64,000 bases of DNA from an uncultured Croceitalea sp. (GCA_947495075.1 CANLXH010000001.1:434001-498000); one strand, 5' to 3'; positions 42,254-51,338 are shown, numbered from the stretch's first letter. Program-made: numbers and translations. The notes: generated from the letters alone by a model not told the origin.

Positions 42254-42524
42254 TAGCCATAGCTCCGAAAAAAGCAAAACCAAAAATTAAAAGATAAAGA
42301 ATCCATACTAAAAGTGAGATTCCAGCACCTATTAAAACCCACATTTTTGCGTTTTTAGATGCTTTTAGCGCTTCTTCATAGTTTCCGCCTGTATAAGCTT
42401 CATTTACTTTAGATGCATAAATAATACTTGCAATACCAGTAGCAAGACAACAAAAAACAGTACTTAAAATTGCCCAGACCATATAATTATCTGGTTTTGT
42501 GGGTTTATTTGTATTACTTTCCAT
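42240..42524 (-). CDS. CD225/dispanin family membrane protein
   Basis: A 94-residue protein with two membrane helices. DNYMVWAILSTVFCCLATGIASIIYASKVNEAYTGGNYEEALKASKNAKMW is the CD225 domain, with CC before the loop. C-terminal Phe-Gly-rich helix LYLLIFGFAFFGAM follows. Bacterial CD225 proteins are often next to other small membrane proteins and have no settled role. The ATG at 42524 is chosen because MESNTNKPTKPDNYMVW is the usual soluble head; a longer ORF to 42611 has an unlikely N-terminus inside the neighbouring gene. Confidence 0.86.
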   Translation of the reverse strand: MESNTNKPTKPDNYMVWAILSTVFCCLATGIASIIYASKVNEAYTGGNYEEALKASKNAKMWVLIGAGISLLVWILYLLIFGFAFFGAMANGDF

Positions 42525-42535
42525 ACTATTAATAT

Positions 42536-42859
42536 TTACTGATATTGTTCCATTGCATCTTGTACTTTTTCCATGTAGCCATCCCAGCCACCCATTTGGT
42601 TTATAGACCATAATGTATAAGAAAAGTAAAGAACACCAATTATCATTCCAACTATGGCAAGAATTTTCACAGTTTTCAAAGTGCTATAATTAGAATATCC
42701 ATCTGGGTTTTCGGTATACGCTTTCTCATCTTTTTTAATTAAAAAAAATGCAATTCCAGAGAAAAGTAAAGCAGGTAATCCCCCAATGCAACAGCATAAA
42801 AATGAAAATATTACTAGTACTAAACCTATTGTTACGTTAGGTAATTTTTTTTGTTCCAT
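42536..42859 (-). CDS. CCC-motif membrane protein
   Basis: A 107-residue protein with two or three helices. VLVIFSFLCCCIGGLPALLFSGIAFFLIKKDEKAY contains the CCC motif that names this Bacteroidota family, related to CD225. It ends GGWDGYMEKVQDAMEQYQ, an amphipathic helix. It lies between DUF2752 copy 2 (11 bases upstream) and the CD225 gene (11 bases downstream), all one operon. The function is unknown. Confidence 0.85.
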   Translation of the reverse strand: MEQKKLPNVTIGLVLVIFSFLCCCIGGLPALLFSGIAFFLIKKDEKAYTENPDGYSNYSTLKTVKILAIVGMIIGVLYFSYTLWSINQMGGWDGYMEKVQDAMEQYQ

Positions 42860-42870
42860 TGTAAAAGTTT

Positions 42871-43179
42871 TTAGTTAATGATTTTAATTATAAAGTTGAT
42901 GATTATTAGTGCAACACTAGAAATACCTAATCCAATTATAAATTGACTTCCATATTTCAGTGTAAATAATTTGTTTATAATAATGGTTCCAAATAATGGA
43001 ATAAGCGTAAAAATAGCAGGATACATTTGAAAAGCTGCCACAAATTCGCCATTAAAAAGCAATAAAACAGACCTTTGCAATCCACAGCCAGGGCAATCAA
43101 TACCAAATAATTGCTTATTTAAGCATGGCAACATATAGTCTTTTGCAGCTAAAATAAATATGATTAATTGGTTATGCAT
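42871..43179 (-). CDS. DUF2752 membrane protein, copy 2
   Basis: A 102-residue protein with the DUF2752 motif FGIDCPGCGLQRSVLLLFNGEFVAAF and two C-terminal helices. It shares the CxxCGxQR core with the copy at 41858 but little else, so the duplication is old. It leads the four-gene cluster DUF2752, CCC-motif, CD225, DUF2752. The function is unknown; the clustering suggests one membrane complex. Confidence 0.85.
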   Translation of the reverse strand: MHNQLIIFILAAKDYMLPCLNKQLFGIDCPGCGLQRSVLLLFNGEFVAAFQMYPAIFTLIPLFGTIIINKLFTLKYGSQFIIGLGISSVALIIINFIIKIIN

Positions 43180-43260
43180 TCTAGATTTTGGCTATTCGGG
43201 CTCAAAATACTATTATTTTTGAAATGGAATTGCCCATATGTTTAATTTTTTTAATTCATC

Positions 43261-43806
43261 ATGGATACATTTAAAATTGGAGACAAAGTTGAGGTCCTTG
43301 ATGAAGCTATTAGAGGACATGTAATCGGTTTTGCCCAGAATTCAGTAAAAATAGAAACTGAGGATGGTTTTGAGATGGAGTATGGACCTTCACAGTTGGT
43401 TAAGATTTTGGGTACTTTAAATGTTACTAATTATGATGTAGCGAGAGTCAAACATGAAAAGGATACTCCTAAAAAAAAGCGAGAGAAGGTGATAAAAATT
43501 AAGGAAAGAAATGCTCCTAAGATGGAGGTAGACCTCCATATTCATCAGTTAACAAATTCTACTAGGGGGATGAATAACTTTGATATGCTTAATTTACAGA
43601 TAGCAACTGCCAAACGGCAACTGGAGTTCGCCATAAAAAAACGGATTCAAAAAGTAGTTTTTATACATGGTGTAGGTGAAGGAGTACTTAAGGAAGAATT
43701 AAAATATTTGTTCAACAGATATGATAATGTAATGTTCTACGATGCCGAGTATAAAAAATATGGCTTAGGGGCTACTGAAGTTTATATTTATCAGAATAGT
43801 AACTAG
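43261..43806 (+). CDS. Smr domain protein (MutS2-C-like)
   Basis: A 181-residue protein. The N-terminal part (GDKVEVLDEAIRGHVIGFAQNSVKIETEDGFEMEY) is a small beta barrel of the type found in MutS2 relatives, a basic linker follows (KKKREKVIKIKERN), and the C-terminal Smr domain has VDLHIHQL and FIHGVGEGVLKEELKYLF. Smr domains nick nucleic acid, or in MutS2/SmrB act on collided ribosomes and mRNA. The MutS ATPase part is absent. It converges with a lipoprotein gene, sharing four bases. Confidence 0.88.
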   Translation: MDTFKIGDKVEVLDEAIRGHVIGFAQNSVKIETEDGFEMEYGPSQLVKILGTLNVTNYDVARVKHEKDTPKKKREKVIKIKERNAPKMEVDLHIHQLTNSTRGMNNFDMLNLQIATAKRQLEFAIKKRIQKVVFIHGVGEGVLKEELKYLFNRYDNVMFYDAEYKKYGLGATEVYIYQNSN

Positions 43807-44300
43807 TTAGAGGTTTCAATAATTTCAAACTCACTTGTAGTAAGGTCAATAATACTTTCACCTGCGGCATTTGTTATAATAATACCTTGCAATTGAATGG
43901 TATGGGTAAAAGTTATAGAGTCCATAGTAGTAGTTGTAATCAAAACGTTACCGTCGCTAGCCTCAATATCTTCTATAACAGTTGGAGTAGCAGGAGGTAT
44001 GTCATCACAGAAATAATTTGAAGTAACAGTATCGTCAAAAAGACGATATGTTAATTGCGAATTACCAGGTATAGAACTAGTAATAACTTCTGTAGAAACT
44101 TCATTTAATAGTAATCCTTGGTCTAATTCTAGAATTAAGGCTTCATCACCATTAATTTTAAAAAAAAGCCGTGTATTTATGGATAAGGTTTCACAGTTTT
44201 GGGCGGTTATGTCATCAAAATCAATAGCTTCAATCTGTAAATCTCCATCGCTGCATGAAAAACTAAATAGAAGTATTGTTAGAATGTATATCTTTTTCAT
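43803..44300 (-). CDS. Lipoprotein of unknown function
   Basis: A 165-residue lipoprotein (ILTILLFSFSCSDGDLQ, Cys about 16), with a beta-rich acidic mature part without recognised domain (for example SINTRLFFKINGDEALILELDQ). It is flanked by the Smr gene (convergent) and the cysteine desulfurase gene (divergent), so it is a single-gene unit. I see no clue to its function. Confidence 0.7.
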   Translation of the reverse strand: MKKIYILTILLFSFSCSDGDLQIEAIDFDDITAQNCETLSINTRLFFKINGDEALILELDQGLLLNEVSTEVITSSIPGNSQLTYRLFDDTVTSNYFCDDIPPATPTVIEDIEASDGNVLITTTTMDSITFTHTIQLQGIIITNAAGESIIDLTTSEFEIIETSN

Positions 44301-44411
44301 TATTTCAAATTTAAAGGAATTCCATTTGAATAAGGTGATGGTTTAATTCGTTTTTGGAAATAATTAACCTTTATTAAGCTATTTTTGCCTATTGAACTTT
44401 TAAGATAAGGA

Positions 44412-45557
44412 ATGCGAAAAGTTTATTTAGATAATGCTGCTACAACTCAGATTCGCCCTGAAGTGATTGCCAAAATGCAAGATGCTCTGAATATTTATGG
44501 TAATCCTTCATCGACACATAGTTTTGGCAGGTCTGCAAAAACAGGTATCGAAAAAGCAAGAAAAACAATTGCTAAATATTTAAATGCGCATCCTTCAGAG
44601 ATTATCTTCACTTCTGGCGGTACTGAAGCGGATAATATGATTTTAAGATGTGCGGTACGTGATTTAGGTGTTAAAACTATCATCACGTCTAAAATAGAAC
44701 ATCATGCTGTTTTGCATACTGCAGAAGAGCTAGAAAAAGAGTTTGGAATTGTATTATGGTTTGTAGATTTAGATGTTGATGGAAATCCAAAAATCAGTCA
44801 TTTAAGAGAATTGCTAGAAAAGGATGATTCTAAGAAGTTAGTAAGCTTAATGCATGTTAATAATGAAGTTGGTAATTTATTAGATATCGATACTGTTTCA
44901 GACCTTTGTAAAGAAAATAATGCCTTTTTCCATTCAGATACGGTACAATCTGTAGGTCATTTTGAATGGGATTTACAAGAAACAAAAGTGGATTTTTTAA
45001 CGGCAGCGGCACATAAATTTCATGGACCAAAGGGTATTGGTTTTGTTTTTATAAGAAGGAACTCTGGATTAAAGCCCTTAATATTTGGCGGGACGCAGGA
45101 ACGTGGATTTAGAGCGGGTACAGAGTCTTTTCATAATATCATAGGTCTAGAAGAGGCTTTTATTGCCGCATATGAAAATTTAGAAACCGAAAAAGAATAT
45201 GTTACTTCTTTAAAGCGTCACGCAATAGATAAAATTAAAAAAGAGATTCCTGAAGCAAAATTTAATGGTCTTTCTGGCACTTTAGATAAAAGTACTTATA
45301 CCTTGGTAAATGTGTGTTTCCCATTTGATCAACAAAAGGCATTGATGTTACTTTTTCATTTAGATTTAAAAGGTATAGCCTGTTCTAAAGGTAGTGCATG
45401 CCAGTCAGGAAGTACAAAGGGCTCACATGTTTTAACCGAGATTTTATCCGAGGAGGAATTGTCTAGACCATCTTTAAGGTTTTCTTTTTCAAAATATAAT
45501 ACGAAAGAAGAAATAGATTATACTGTAGCTGTTCTCAAAGAATTTGCCGAGAACTAG
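44412..45557 (+). CDS. Cysteine desulfurase (NifS/IscS type)
   Basis: PLP enzyme that takes sulfur from cysteine for Fe-S clusters and tRNA thiolation. The PLP lysine is K202 in AAAHKFHGPKG, and the persulfide Cys is C330 in SKGSACQSG. The start MRKVYLDNAATTQIRPEV is canonical for the family. The 381 residues are normal. No iscU or suf gene is adjacent, so its acceptor is unclear; the mnmA product at 3.6 kb is a plausible user. It converges with a secreted protein gene, sharing four bases. Confidence 0.94.
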   Translation: MRKVYLDNAATTQIRPEVIAKMQDALNIYGNPSSTHSFGRSAKTGIEKARKTIAKYLNAHPSEIIFTSGGTEADNMILRCAVRDLGVKTIITSKIEHHAVLHTAEELEKEFGIVLWFVDLDVDGNPKISHLRELLEKDDSKKLVSLMHVNNEVGNLLDIDTVSDLCKENNAFFHSDTVQSVGHFEWDLQETKVDFLTAAAHKFHGPKGIGFVFIRRNSGLKPLIFGGTQERGFRAGTESFHNIIGLEEAFIAAYENLETEKEYVTSLKRHAIDKIKKEIPEAKFNGLSGTLDKSTYTLVNVCFPFDQQKALMLLFHLDLKGIACSKGSACQSGSTKGSHVLTEILSEEELSRPSLRFSFSKYNTKEEIDYTVAVLKEFAEN

Positions 45558-46207
45558 TCTTTTCTTTTTTTTCTTTTTTTTTCTTTATCGTAAGGAAATT
45601 TTTTTGTGGCTAACTTCATCATCCTATCAATAAGCTCAGTGGTATTTCTACCTGTTTTTTTAGTAATTTCTTTTTCATACTTCCATAATAATTTTCCTGA
45701 AAAACCATCACTTATTTTAACACCGATACGCCCGTAATTTGAATCTCCACTAAAATAGTCTAGGAACTTAAATTCAGTTGGTACTCCTTTGGAAAGCAGT
45801 ATGTTTAAATCAAGATTACCACTTATGATGCCGTCTACACCCAAAATTTCAGATAGTTGTTTTACAGTATAAACATCAATATTTTCATAAGTAATATTGC
45901 TTTGAGCTAGTAAAGCATTAGTATCTTTAATATTCTGAAATTCAACATTAAATTTTTTTCTTTTTTTCCTCCTAGAAAAGTAAGTTTCTAAGGCGTCTTG
46001 TACTGCATAACCTTCTCTTTTAGCCAACTCTATTTGTTCTTCTTTTGATAGATTTTGTTCCAGTTCAAGCTTTGCAATAAACGGTACAATTGCCAAAACC
46101 TCATGGTTTTTGCTCAACTCATCAAACCTCCCATTTTCGTAAATATTTTTTTGAGAGTAGGTTTGAAATACTGATAGAATGAAGAAGAAAACTATAATTT
46201 TTTTCAT
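45554..46207 (-). CDS. Exported protein with basic tail, function unknown
   Basis: A 217-residue protein with a signal peptide (IVFFFILSVFQTYSQ). The pattern (NHEVLAIVPFIAKLE..., VKQLSEILGVDGIISGNLDLN, KISDGFSGKLLWKYEKEI) resembles CsgG-like or GNA1162-like lipoprotein folds that sense or bind outer-membrane partners, but I am not sure. The C-terminus is a run of Lys and Arg (KEKKRKKRKD). It follows the TonB-dependent receptor gene after six bases, so it is probably co-transcribed with it and the M23 peptidase. Confidence 0.65.
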   Translation of the reverse strand: MKKIIVFFFILSVFQTYSQKNIYENGRFDELSKNHEVLAIVPFIAKLELEQNLSKEEQIELAKREGYAVQDALETYFSRRKKRKKFNVEFQNIKDTNALLAQSNITYENIDVYTVKQLSEILGVDGIISGNLDLNILLSKGVPTEFKFLDYFSGDSNYGRIGVKISDGFSGKLLWKYEKEITKKTGRNTTELIDRMMKLATKKFPYDKEKKRKKRKD

Positions 46208-46213
46208 AATTTT

Positions 46214-48709
46214 TTAAAATCGCATATCAAATTTTAGATTTAATATACGTGAAGTTAGAAAATTTGGCACTGCAAACTGTTGTTGCGTATCTGCATCTCT
46301 AACCCAAGTATTTGTGATGGAGTTTTGATTATTAAAAAGGTTAAAAATTTCAAAACCCATACTAAACTCCTTAAATCTGTGTAACCAATGACCTTTTGGA
46401 TGTATATTTTTATTATCAGCAAAAATATATGAAATTCCTAAATCAGCTCTTCTATAATCTCTTAATCTATTCTGAAAATCATATGGGTCTGCATTATTTG
46501 GAGAACCACCTGATACTCCAGTATTATATACTAGATTAATATATAGTTTTAAGTTTGGGATAGTAGGCATGTAATCTTGAAATAATACCCCAAGTTTAAA
46601 ACGTTGATCCGTGGGTCTAGAAATATAACCTCGATTATCAATATTTTCTTCTGTTCTTAGATATCCGATACTTAACCAAGATTCTGCGCCAGGAACAAAA
46701 GCTCCATTTAACCTAAAATCAAAACCATACGCAAAGGCCTCAGCATTATTATTTGCAGCATACCGTAACCGCACATCTTCAATGGTATACGTATTTACGT
46801 TTGTTAATTTTTTGTAATAAGCTTCGCTTATAATCGTAAAAGGACGGTTAGAAAAGTTAAAACTATACTCATTTCCTAACACAAAATGTTGAGATTTTTG
46901 AGATTTTACATTTATATTAATTTGACCATTAATATCTCTTAGCTCTCTATAAAACGGTGGTTGTTGATAGCTGCCGATAGCTATTCTAAATAACATATCT
47001 TTTTCCCAATTTGGTTTAAGAGCAAACTGGGCGCGAGGACTAAAAATGAATTGATTACTGCCAGAAGATTCTTGTGGTTTTATAGTATAATGTTGCGCTC
47101 TAATACCAAAGTTGTAGTAAATCTCATTGGCTCCCCAGTTAATTTGGTTGCTATATTGTATAAAACTGGCAATTCTATTTGTTTTAACAAAATTAGTGGC
47201 ACGAGCATTCTCAAAAGAGATGATGTCACCTTGGAAGGGCTCTTCAGGTTCATTATTAACAAATGGAGGTTCAGAAGGTCTAATAAAGAAACCTGCAGAA
47301 TCTATAAATTCAGACTCTCGTAATTGGTCTCTAAAATCTTCATGAGTGAATTTTGCTCCCCATTCTAAAGAAGAGTTCTTGTTTTTATGAATTCCTTTAT
47401 GGGCAATGTTAAAAATTAAGGCATCTAGCTGATTTCTTGCCTTATTTTGTTGAGTGCCTATACCTCTAGAATTTGTTACTTCTCCTAAGTTTTCTCCACC
47501 CAAGTCTGTATTTACATTCCCCAACTCATAGCGTGCAATGATATCCGAGAATTCTTCTTCTACCGTGTGATAAACAGAAGTTGTAATATTTAGTTTTGTT
47601 TTTTTACTTAAACTATAATCAGCCTTTAAAGCTCCAAACTCCGTTTGATAGCTATTATTTTCTTGTCCTTCATAGAATATTAACAATGATTGTGGTTCCG
47701 CTATGGTACCAAAATTTGTTTGTCTGTTTAAAGGCTTATTTCTATAATTATTGATTGCTAAATTTCCTAAAAAATTCAATCTAAATTTTTCTGAAAACCT
47801 ATAACTAAGATAGCTCTGAGCATCCACAAAAGTGGGGTTAACATTGGTCTGCGTTTGTTGGCTATTAATAAAAAGACTGTTGTCTCTGTAACGAATCCCA
47901 GTTAAACTTGTAAAATTTTTGTTTTTAGAAATGGTTTCTAAAGTTACTCCAGCGCCTAAAAGACTGCCAGATACTTGCAGTGAAAATGAGGATGGAGTTT
48001 TATAGTTGATATCTAATACTGAAGAAAGTTTGTCGCCATATTTGGCTTGAAAACCACCGGCAGAAAAGCTAAGGTTTTCAACAAGATTACTATTTACAAA
48101 ACTTAAACCTTCTTGTTGAGCTGAACGGATTAAAAAAGGACGATAAACTTCTATTCCATTAACATAAACTAAGTTTTCATCAAAATTACCACCTCTCACA
48201 TTGTATTGGGTGCTTAGTTCATTATTAAAACTAACTCCAGGTAGTAATTTTAATATGTTTTCTACCCCCGCATTAACTCCGGGAATTTTCCTTACCAATT
48301 CAGGCGAAATGGTAACAACTCCTTCAACGCTTTTATTTCCGGTTGGTGAAACTACTATTTCTGCTATTTGGATAGCATCGGTATTCATAACAGGATTAAA
48401 CTCAAAAGTTTCGTTGGTCGTTAATATGATACTTTTGAGTACAATGTTTTTATGACCTATATGAGAAAATGTAATTGTATTTTCTATATCTGCTACAACT
48501 TGTAAAATATAAATACCATAACTGTTTGTAGTGGTTCCATTATTTTTTGATGTGATATTCACATCGGAAATTGGATTATTATTTTGGTCAAGAACAATAC
48601 CAGAAATAGTAGCTGTTTGTGAAATTGCAGTTATACATATTAGAAAAAATAAAAAAAACAGCGATTTAGCTTGGCTCAAAACATTATTTTCTGAAGAAAG
48701 TATGTTCAA
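46214..48709 (-). CDS. TonB-dependent receptor with N-terminal carboxypeptidase-regulatory-like domain
   Basis: An 831-residue outer membrane protein. After the signal peptide (LFFLFFLICITAISQ) comes the CarboxypepD_reg-like domain (ATISGIVLDQNNNPISDVNITSKNNGTTTNSYGIYIL) typical of Bacteroidota. The plug follows (VVSPTGNKSVEGVVTISPELVRKIPGVNAGVENILKLLPGVSF, YNVRGGNFDENLVYVNGIEVY), then a 22-strand barrel ending in Phe (ILNLKFDMRF). No SusD-like gene is next to it, so it is not a standard PUL pair. The substrate is unknown. It overlaps the M23 peptidase gene upstream by 26 bases. Confidence 0.93.
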   Translation of the reverse strand: MNILSSENNVLSQAKSLFFLFFLICITAISQTATISGIVLDQNNNPISDVNITSKNNGTTTNSYGIYILQVVADIENTITFSHIGHKNIVLKSIILTTNETFEFNPVMNTDAIQIAEIVVSPTGNKSVEGVVTISPELVRKIPGVNAGVENILKLLPGVSFNNELSTQYNVRGGNFDENLVYVNGIEVYRPFLIRSAQQEGLSFVNSNLVENLSFSAGGFQAKYGDKLSSVLDINYKTPSSFSLQVSGSLLGAGVTLETISKNKNFTSLTGIRYRDNSLFINSQQTQTNVNPTFVDAQSYLSYRFSEKFRLNFLGNLAINNYRNKPLNRQTNFGTIAEPQSLLIFYEGQENNSYQTEFGALKADYSLSKKTKLNITTSVYHTVEEEFSDIIARYELGNVNTDLGGENLGEVTNSRGIGTQQNKARNQLDALIFNIAHKGIHKNKNSSLEWGAKFTHEDFRDQLRESEFIDSAGFFIRPSEPPFVNNEPEEPFQGDIISFENARATNFVKTNRIASFIQYSNQINWGANEIYYNFGIRAQHYTIKPQESSGSNQFIFSPRAQFALKPNWEKDMLFRIAIGSYQQPPFYRELRDINGQININVKSQKSQHFVLGNEYSFNFSNRPFTIISEAYYKKLTNVNTYTIEDVRLRYAANNNAEAFAYGFDFRLNGAFVPGAESWLSIGYLRTEENIDNRGYISRPTDQRFKLGVLFQDYMPTIPNLKLYINLVYNTGVSGGSPNNADPYDFQNRLRDYRRADLGISYIFADNKNIHPKGHWLHRFKEFSMGFEIFNLFNNQNSITNTWVRDADTQQQFAVPNFLTSRILNLKFDMRF

Positions 48710-50375
48710 AGGTAGTAGAATTACCTACATTATCAGTGACGAGGACTTTTAAATCGCATTGCGTTTTACCGGCAATTTTATCATCAAAGTTATAAGTAAT
48801 AGTTTTTGTTTTTGGTTCATATTCCATCAAAATCCATTCTCCGTTTAAAGTAGCAGAATAAGTTTTTATTCCACTTAAATCATCAGAAATTTCTAAACTC
48901 AAATACCTGTAATTGCTTAACCATTGTTTTTCTTTAAAGTTTCTTGGTTTAACTTTTGGAGCAATAGTATCTTTTGCAAGGGTAAAATTTCCAAAGGTTC
49001 TGCTTCTGGCGGAAAAAGTATTATTTCTTTTGTAAGTCCTGTAATGTCTAGGTTCTAAATTTTTATCAAGTCTTGCAATAAATAATTGTTTCTGTTCTTC
49101 TTTAGAGTATTTAGAAACATCAAAGGTTATGGTAAAATTACGATGTGCTGCAACAGTCTGGTTATGAATAGAAATAGTGTCTTTACCTTTTTTTAAATCT
49201 ATATAGAAATCCTCATAAAATGTGCTTTCGGGAAAGTATACTTTTGCTGCGTCTAAATCAAAACTATTGGGTTTATTTGCCTTTATAAAGTAGTCTGTTT
49301 GTTTTTCTTCTTTGATAATTCTTAAAGGAGCTTTTTTACCTTCTACTGGTATTATAACCTTAATATTGTTACCCTTAATGTCTGAGATTAAGAGTTCAAC
49401 ATTGTAACTTAATCCTTCAACTATAGGAATTTTTCCATCCAAATATAAACTTTTGTATATCCCTAATTTATTTGAGGCATCCTTGAAACATTTTTGAATT
49501 CGTTGTCTAAAATTTCCAAAATGTGGATAATCTATTAATGTGTTAATGTATCTGGTTTCGCCAAAAGAAAATGTTTCAAAATCATATTCCGAATAGATTT
49601 TTCCGTTTACAGTTTGTTTTACGGCGTAAATACCATTTTTATTGGCAGCTAAATCTTGACGATCAAAACCATTAAACCCAAACCCAATAGTGCCAGCAGC
49701 GGTTACTTTATCAGCAATAAAAGAACCATCTTTTTGTTTTGTGAAATTAAGCTGAACCTTTTTATTACTCTCATTAACCTGTGCGTCTTTTGAGAGTGGA
49801 TAACCAAATAATCCTATAAGTGTTGGATTTGTAGCGTCTCTTACTTCATAACCATAAAGTAATGGATTTGTAGGCTTTTCAGTGACACTATTTCTAATCT
49901 CAAAATGTAGATGAGGTCCGCTAGAACCTCCTGTATTTCCAGAATAGGCAATTATATCTTCTTTTTTAACCTCTAGCTCTCCATAATCCGGGAACATCTC
50001 AATTTCATATGATTTTTTATTGTACTGAGCTTTTTTTATGTATGCTTCAATCTCTGGACTAAACTTTTTAAGGTGCGCATAAACTGAAGTGAATCCGTTT
50101 GGGTGTGCAACATAAAGCGCTTTCCCATATCCCCATAAAGAGACTTTAATACGGATAACTGTTCCATCTTGTATAGCGTAAATTGGTAAGCCTTGTCTTT
50201 TTTGAGTTTTAATATCGATACCTGAATGAAAATGGTTAGATCGTAATTCACCAAAAGTTCCAGAAAGGACTAGAGGAATGTCTAAAGGTGAACGAAAAGT
50301 GTCTTTTGGGTATTTTTCTTGGCTAGCTAAGAGATAAGAACAAAAGAAAAACACAAAGAAAAGGCGTGTATGCAT
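48684..50375 (-). CDS. Secreted M23-family peptidase with C-terminal beta domains
   Basis: A 563-residue exported protein with a signal peptide (MHTRLFFVFFFCSYLLASQ). The M23 domain holds H50-xxx-D54 (FHSGIDI) and H101, H155-x-H157 (GPHLHFE), so the zinc site is complete. The long remaining part is beta-rich and includes a bacterial Ig-like segment near the C-terminus (LSLEISDDLSGIKTYSATLNGEWILMEYE). It probably cuts peptidoglycan cross-links or a surface protein. The ATG at 50375 is preferred to 50420 because it begins the signal peptide. It overlaps the TonB-dependent receptor gene by 26 bases. Confidence 0.9.
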   Translation of the reverse strand: MHTRLFFVFFFCSYLLASQEKYPKDTFRSPLDIPLVLSGTFGELRSNHFHSGIDIKTQKRQGLPIYAIQDGTVIRIKVSLWGYGKALYVAHPNGFTSVYAHLKKFSPEIEAYIKKAQYNKKSYEIEMFPDYGELEVKKEDIIAYSGNTGGSSGPHLHFEIRNSVTEKPTNPLLYGYEVRDATNPTLIGLFGYPLSKDAQVNESNKKVQLNFTKQKDGSFIADKVTAAGTIGFGFNGFDRQDLAANKNGIYAVKQTVNGKIYSEYDFETFSFGETRYINTLIDYPHFGNFRQRIQKCFKDASNKLGIYKSLYLDGKIPIVEGLSYNVELLISDIKGNNIKVIIPVEGKKAPLRIIKEEKQTDYFIKANKPNSFDLDAAKVYFPESTFYEDFYIDLKKGKDTISIHNQTVAAHRNFTITFDVSKYSKEEQKQLFIARLDKNLEPRHYRTYKRNNTFSARSRTFGNFTLAKDTIAPKVKPRNFKEKQWLSNYRYLSLEISDDLSGIKTYSATLNGEWILMEYEPKTKTITYNFDDKIAGKTQCDLKVLVTDNVGNSTTFEHTFFRK

Positions 50376-50487
50376 AGAATTAATAACGTTATAAATACGA
50401 ATGTAACCATTAACTGCCATAAAAAAAATGTAAAACCTATGGCTTAATTTTTTTATGACTATGACAATAGATTAAATGCTAAAACTG

Positions 50488-50518
50488 TTGCTTGGTTGCC
50501 TCGCGATAGTTAACTTTG
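50488..50518 (+). promoter_or_regulatory. Bacteroidota-type promoter for the coiled-coil, zapA and 6S RNA unit
   Basis: TTG at 50488-50490 is followed after 20 bases by TAACTTTG at 50511-50518, a match to the TTG and TAnnTTTG consensus. Two further TTG triplets at 50492 and 50496 could serve as alternative -33 elements. Transcription would start about 20 bases before the ATG at 50543. Confidence 0.6.
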
Positions 50519-50542
50519 TAAGAGACGTATCGTTATTTGTAT

Positions 50543-50833
50543 ATGGGTGAATTGGTAGAGATTGTTGATTCTCTAGAAAATAAGGTAAGTAAGCTCTTGC
50601 ATAAATTAGAAGTTCTCCAACAAATGAATTTCAAATTAGAAAAAGAGTTATCTAGCATAAAAAAGGAACAACAAACCGTCCAAACTACCATAGTGGATTG
50701 GGAAGAAAAATACAATTCTCTAAAGCTTGCAAATTCGATGCTGGGTAGTAATAAAGATAAAACAGAAGCTAAGCTCAAAATAAATACACTTATCCGAGAA
50801 TTGGACCTTTGTATAGCCCATTTAGCGGAGTAG
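50543..50833 (+). CDS. Small coiled-coil protein upstream of zapA
   Basis: A 96-residue soluble protein, almost wholly coiled coil (VEIVDSLENKVSKLLHKLEVLQQMNFKLEKELSSIKKEQQ, then KLKINTLIRELDLCIAHLAE). In length and position it resembles ZapB-like partners of ZapA, but I see no sequence proof. The ATG at 50543 is preferred to a TTG at 50537. It is 14 bases before zapA and shares a promoter, so a joint role in cell division is likely. Confidence 0.75.
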   Translation: MGELVEIVDSLENKVSKLLHKLEVLQQMNFKLEKELSSIKKEQQTVQTTIVDWEEKYNSLKLANSMLGSNKDKTEAKLKINTLIRELDLCIAHLAE

Positions 50834-50847
50834 TGATATAATAAAAT

Positions 50848-51144
50848 ATGGAGGAAAAGCTCAAAATTAAACTTTCAATTGCTGATAGGGTGTATCCTTT
50901 AACTATAGATCCAAAGCAAGAGGAAGGTTTGCGAAAAGCGGCTAAAAATATAGACCAGTTAGCAAAAAAATTTGAGCAAAACTATGCAGTGCGCGATAAA
51001 CAGGATGTTTTAGCGATGTGCGCATTACAGTTTGCTTCTAAAATAGAGCAAAGCGGAATAAATGAATCTGAAAATATTAAATCTGCTACGGAGCGATTGC
51101 AAGCTTTGGATAAGCTGATTTTTGATAAATTAAGTTCAGAATAA
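50848..51144 (+). CDS. zapA: Cell division protein ZapA
   Basis: A 98-residue protein that bundles FtsZ filaments. The start LKIKLSIADRVYPLTIDPKQEEGLRKAAKNIDQLAKKFEQNY is the ZapA N-terminal domain, and the rest is a coiled coil (MCALQFASKIEQ...ATERLQALDKLI). It lies between the coiled-coil gene and a 6S RNA candidate, the same order (zapA then ssrS) as in many bacteria. Confidence 0.92.
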   Translation: MEEKLKIKLSIADRVYPLTIDPKQEEGLRKAAKNIDQLAKKFEQNYAVRDKQDVLAMCALQFASKIEQSGINESENIKSATERLQALDKLIFDKLSSE

Positions 51145-51169
51145 GTTCTTTAAAATAAATATTGTTACT

Positions 51170-51338
51170 GCCCACATTGGTAATATTTTTTGACAAACTC
51201 AACGTTATTAAGTTTAAAAAAGGTGAGTTTAAGTTGTAAAAGCGGGCCCTACTTGTATAGGGATTATTGAGCAGCTTGTTAGCCTTAAACCTGTTATTTA
51301 GGAGTTTGTACAAAACTTCGCCAATGTGGGCTTTTTTT
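51170..51338 (+). ncRNA. ssrS: 6S RNA candidate
   Basis: A rod-like RNA of about 165 bases between zapA and rny. The ends pair perfectly over 11 bases (GCCCACATTGG at 51170-51180 with 51321-51331), then a second stem ACAAACTC/GAGTTTGT (51193-51200 with 51302-51309), a third GTTTAAG/CTTAAAC (51227-51233 with 51284-51290) and an apical hairpin CCCTA/TAGGG (51247-51262). Seven T follow the closing stem. The size, the long closing stem, a central open region and the position after zapA fit 6S RNA, which binds housekeeping RNA polymerase. The class is inferred from fold and position, not from a covariance search. Confidence 0.75.

Noticed and set aside
41858-43179. Toxin-antitoxin or phage defence cassette
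   Set aside because: Only small membrane proteins with DUF2752/CD225 families are present; no nuclease, NTPase or antitoxin-like partner.
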